Below are positions 6,592 through 8,491 of a DNA stretch of 8,491 nucleotides, piece by piece; the first letter of the stretch is position 1; each line of letters opens with the position of its first letter. Origin of the DNA: Phycisphaerae bacterium (GTDB lineage: Bacteria > Planctomycetota > Phycisphaerae > Phycisphaerales > SM1A02). Below the pieces are notes generated by a model, which saw only the letters and a program-made list of their open reading frames with translations, was not told where the DNA came from and did no database searches. A program made the position numbers and the translations under genes. The stretch is from positions 1 through 8,491 of the forward strand of contig VGXJ01000064.1 of assembly GCA_016873375.1 (NCBI GenBank), in the 5' to 3' direction.

Positions 6592-7599
6592 ATGCTGCCC
6601 TTCACCGATGCGCCGGTGCGACTGCGCTGCGTCGACAGCCATACCGAGGGCGAACCCACGCGCACGCTGGTGGATGGCCTGCCTGGCCTTGTGGGCGATC
6701 CGTGCGCCGTGCGTGCAGCGCTGGATGATGCGTGGGCGCCCCTCGTGCGAGCCCTCATGCTTGAGCCACGCGGCTACGCGTGGCTCGTCGGCGCCGTGGT
6801 GCTGCCGCCAACCGTTCCGGGCGCGTCCTTCGGCGTGGTGTTCTTCAACAATGTCGGCACGCTGGGCATGTGCGGGCATGGGACGATCGGCGTGGTGCGC
6901 ACGCTGTCGGCGCTGGGTCGCCTTGCCGCGGGCGAGCACGCGATCGAGACGCCGGTCGGGCAGGTCGTTGCGCGACTGCATGCGGACGGACGCGTGAGCG
7001 TGCGCAATGTGCCCAGCCGGGTTGCGCTGCGCGGGGTTGCGGTCGATGTCCCGGGCCATGGCACCGTGCACGGCGACGTCGCGTGGGGCGGCAATTGGTT
7101 CTTCATGTGCCACGACCACGGCATGCCCATCGCCGCCGATCGCGTGCACGAGCTCACGGACTTCTGCATGCGGGTTCGTGCGGCCTACGACGCGGCAGGG
7201 CTTCGTGGGGATGACGGTGCGCCGATCGATCATGTCGAGCTCTCGATCGATGCCCACCGTGGAGAGGGTCGATCGGCGCATGCATGTCCGGCGTCCGGTC
7301 ATCCGGTCGGGCCTGGCGCCGACTCCCGCAACTTCGTGCTCTGTCCCGGTGCGCAGTGGGACCGTTCACCCTGCGGCACCAGCACGAGCGCCCGTGTGGC
7401 ATGCCTCGTGGCGGACGGCCGGCTCGAACCCGGTGCGAGGTGGGTGCAGGAATCCGCGCTCGGCACGCGATTCGAGGCGACCTACGAACTGGTCGGCGCG
7501 GACATCGTGCCGACCATCACCGGCTCGGCGCATGTGACCTTCGATGGCTGGATCGTGGTCGATCCGTCGGATCCGCTGGCGCACCCGGGCTGGCGGTGA
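6592..7599 (+). CDS. 4-hydroxyproline 2-epimerase (proline racemase family)
   Basis: A 335-residue cofactor-independent epimerase of the proline racemase superfamily, normal in length. The two catalytic cysteines are present: Cys94 in LGMCGHGTIG (91-100, codon 6871-6873) and Cys261 in DRSPCGTSTSA (257-267, codon 7372-7374). The second cysteine excludes trans-3-hydroxy-L-proline dehydratase, which has Thr there. MCGHG-T-I-G in place of the MCGHN-T of proline racemases favours 4-hydroxyproline as substrate. Other family marks are VDSHTEGEPTR (14-24), VFFNNVG (83-89) and WGGNWFF (165-171). The expected reaction is trans-4-hydroxy-L-proline to cis-4-hydroxy-D-proline, the first step of the pathway whose later enzymes lie at 2499-3413 and 1-1351. 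In the second motif a Ser (264) sits where Gly is usual (PCGTG). The gene is divergent from malic enzyme and ends 3 bp before the convergent DUF1573 gene. Confidence 0.9.
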   Translation: MLPFTDAPVRLRCVDSHTEGEPTRTLVDGLPGLVGDPCAVRAALDDAWAPLVRALMLEPRGYAWLVGAVVLPPTVPGASFGVVFFNNVGTLGMCGHGTIGVVRTLSALGRLAAGEHAIETPVGQVVARLHADGRVSVRNVPSRVALRGVAVDVPGHGTVHGDVAWGGNWFFMCHDHGMPIAADRVHELTDFCMRVRAAYDAAGLRGDDGAPIDHVELSIDAHRGEGRSAHACPASGHPVGPGADSRNFVLCPGAQWDRSPCGTSTSARVACLVADGRLEPGARWVQESALGTRFEATYELVGADIVPTITGSAHVTFDGWIVVDPSDPLAHPGWR

Positions 7600-7602
7600 T
7601 CG

Positions 7603-8491
7603 TCAGGGATCGACCTGCACGAGCACCAGCAGCTCGCTCTCGACGCTTCGCTTGCTCACAGGATCGAGCGCCGTGATCGCGACCGGGAAGATCGAGAAGC
7701 CCGCCGCCTGCGACGACGCCACGATCGTGAACGCCACGTTGCGCAGCTTCGCATCGCCCGATTGGCCGACCATGGTGGCGGTGAAGCGCGGATCCCCGCT
7801 GCGCACGCCGGTGACCTGCAGCATGCCGAGGTTCTTGATCTCGATGTCGAGAGCCACCACGGCACCGACCTTGACGCACCCGGCGTTCGCGCGGAACTCC
7901 GCCAGGCTCAGGACCGGCTTGATGTGCGTGGTCGCGTGGCGGACTCGAAGATCAATGAGCCGTGCGCGGGGGTCGTCGGTCTCGATCACGAGGTAGGGGG
8001 GCACCTTCGGGAACTTCGTGAGGTCGTACGCCACGATGTACTCGGCGCGAGGAGCATCCTTGGCGGGATCGAATGCCTCGATGACGGCGGGCTGGCCCTG
8101 CACGGCACGCACGAGGAACGGCTTGCCATCGGTCGACTTCAGCTTGACCGAGCCGCGAAGGCGCGTGGGATCGCTGTCGGCATCCACATAGGGCACATCC
8201 TTGCCTTGCACAGATGTGGTCGCACGGACAGGGAAGGAGATTTCGCCGGCCATGCGCAACTCGACGACATTGGGAAGGCCCTTGAGCACCACATTGACCA
8301 TGACCTGCTTCTGTCCGGTCGACGCCGGTGCTCGCATGCTCGCGGGCACCTCGAGCGTGGCACCGGGTGCGATCACCTTGCCGTCGAGGTTGATCGTCGT
8401 GGTGCAGGTGCAGCTGGGCTTCACGGCCATCACCGTCAGCGGAATGCCGCCGGTGTTGGTGATGCGGAAGGTGTGGTTGATGGTGGAGCGC
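7603..8491 (-). CDS. DUF1573 domain-containing protein, N-terminus outside window
   Basis: The frame is open from the window's right edge to the TGA at 7605-7603 and gives 295 residues. The visible start contains HTFRITNTGGIPLTVMAVKP followed by SCTCTT (residues 6-31), the DUF1573 signature with its C-x-C pair (usually SCGCT). DUF1573 is an immunoglobulin-like beta-sandwich module, generally exported or periplasmic, and frequent in Planctomycetes and Bacteroidetes; its molecular function is unknown. A second half (about 215-295), starting near FRANAGCVKVGAVVALDIEI, looks like another beta-sandwich repeat with a KNLG motif but without the C-x-C. The GTG/ATG pair near 8430 is internal, because the DUF1573 motif begins before it. 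A signal peptide cannot be assessed without the missing N-terminus. The gene is convergent with the epimerase gene and its promoter lies outside the window. Confidence 0.82.
   Translation of the reverse strand, partial: RSTINHTFRITNTGGIPLTVMAVKPSCTCTTTINLDGKVIAPGATLEVPASMRAPASTGQKQVMVNVVLKGLPNVVELRMAGEISFPVRATTSVQGKDVPYVDADSDPTRLRGSVKLKSTDGKPFLVRAVQGQPAVIEAFDPAKDAPRAEYIVAYDLTKFPKVPPYLVIETDDPRARLIDLRVRHATTHIKPVLSLAEFRANAGCVKVGAVVALDIEIKNLGMLQVTGVRSGDPRFTATMVGQSGDAKLRNVAFTIVASSQAAGFSIFPVAITALDPVSKRSVESELLVLVQVDP

Noticed and set aside
6552..6758. 69-residue N-terminal extension of malic enzyme
   Set aside because: The segment is Ser/Arg-rich, unlike the family, and lies antisense to the well-supported epimerase gene. 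The ATG at 6551 gives the normal N-terminus and length.

Overview
The window is dense protein-coding DNA, high in G+C (about two thirds by eye), with seven genes and almost no spacer. I saw no tRNA, rRNA, CRISPR array, insertion sequence or phage gene. A DUF1573 protein, a TPR-sulfotransferase fusion, high G+C and promoters abutting start codons without Shine-Dalgarno sites suggest an environmental, possibly marine, planctomycete (Phycisphaerae-like). That taxonomic guess is an inference; no marker gene is present.

Layout: (1) 1-1351 (+), 5'-truncated alpha-ketoglutaric semialdehyde dehydrogenase; (2) 1369-2445 (-), extended-SDR NAD-dependent epimerase/dehydratase of unknown substrate; (3) 2499-3413 (-), DHDPS/NAL-family lyase, probably 1-pyrroline-4-hydroxy-2-carboxylate deaminase; (4) 3466-4926 (+), TPR-sulfotransferase; (5) 4905-6551 (-), malic enzyme; (6) 6592-7599 (+), proline-racemase-family 4-hydroxyproline 2-epimerase; (7) 7603-8491 (-), DUF1573 protein, N-terminus outside the window.

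Genes 6, 3 and 1 supply three of the four steps of trans-4-hydroxy-L-proline degradation: epimerisation to cis-4-hydroxy-D-proline, deamination of the pyrroline to alpha-ketoglutaric semialdehyde, and oxidation to alpha-ketoglutarate. The second step, a D-hydroxyproline dehydrogenase or oxidase, is not in the window. Malic enzyme could help drain the resulting C4 acids to pyruvate, and it shares a 40-bp divergent promoter region with the epimerase gene. The SDR and the sulfotransferase have no established place in the pathway.

The genes alternate strands rather than forming one operon. All five genes whose starts are visible have a TANNNT hexamer ending 6-9 nt before the start codon, and four of five lack any Shine-Dalgarno-like purine run. 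This is the layout of leaderless transcripts, and it is the most notable non-coding signal here. The convergent pairs end tail to tail with gaps of 17 bp and 3 bp and one 22-bp overlap.
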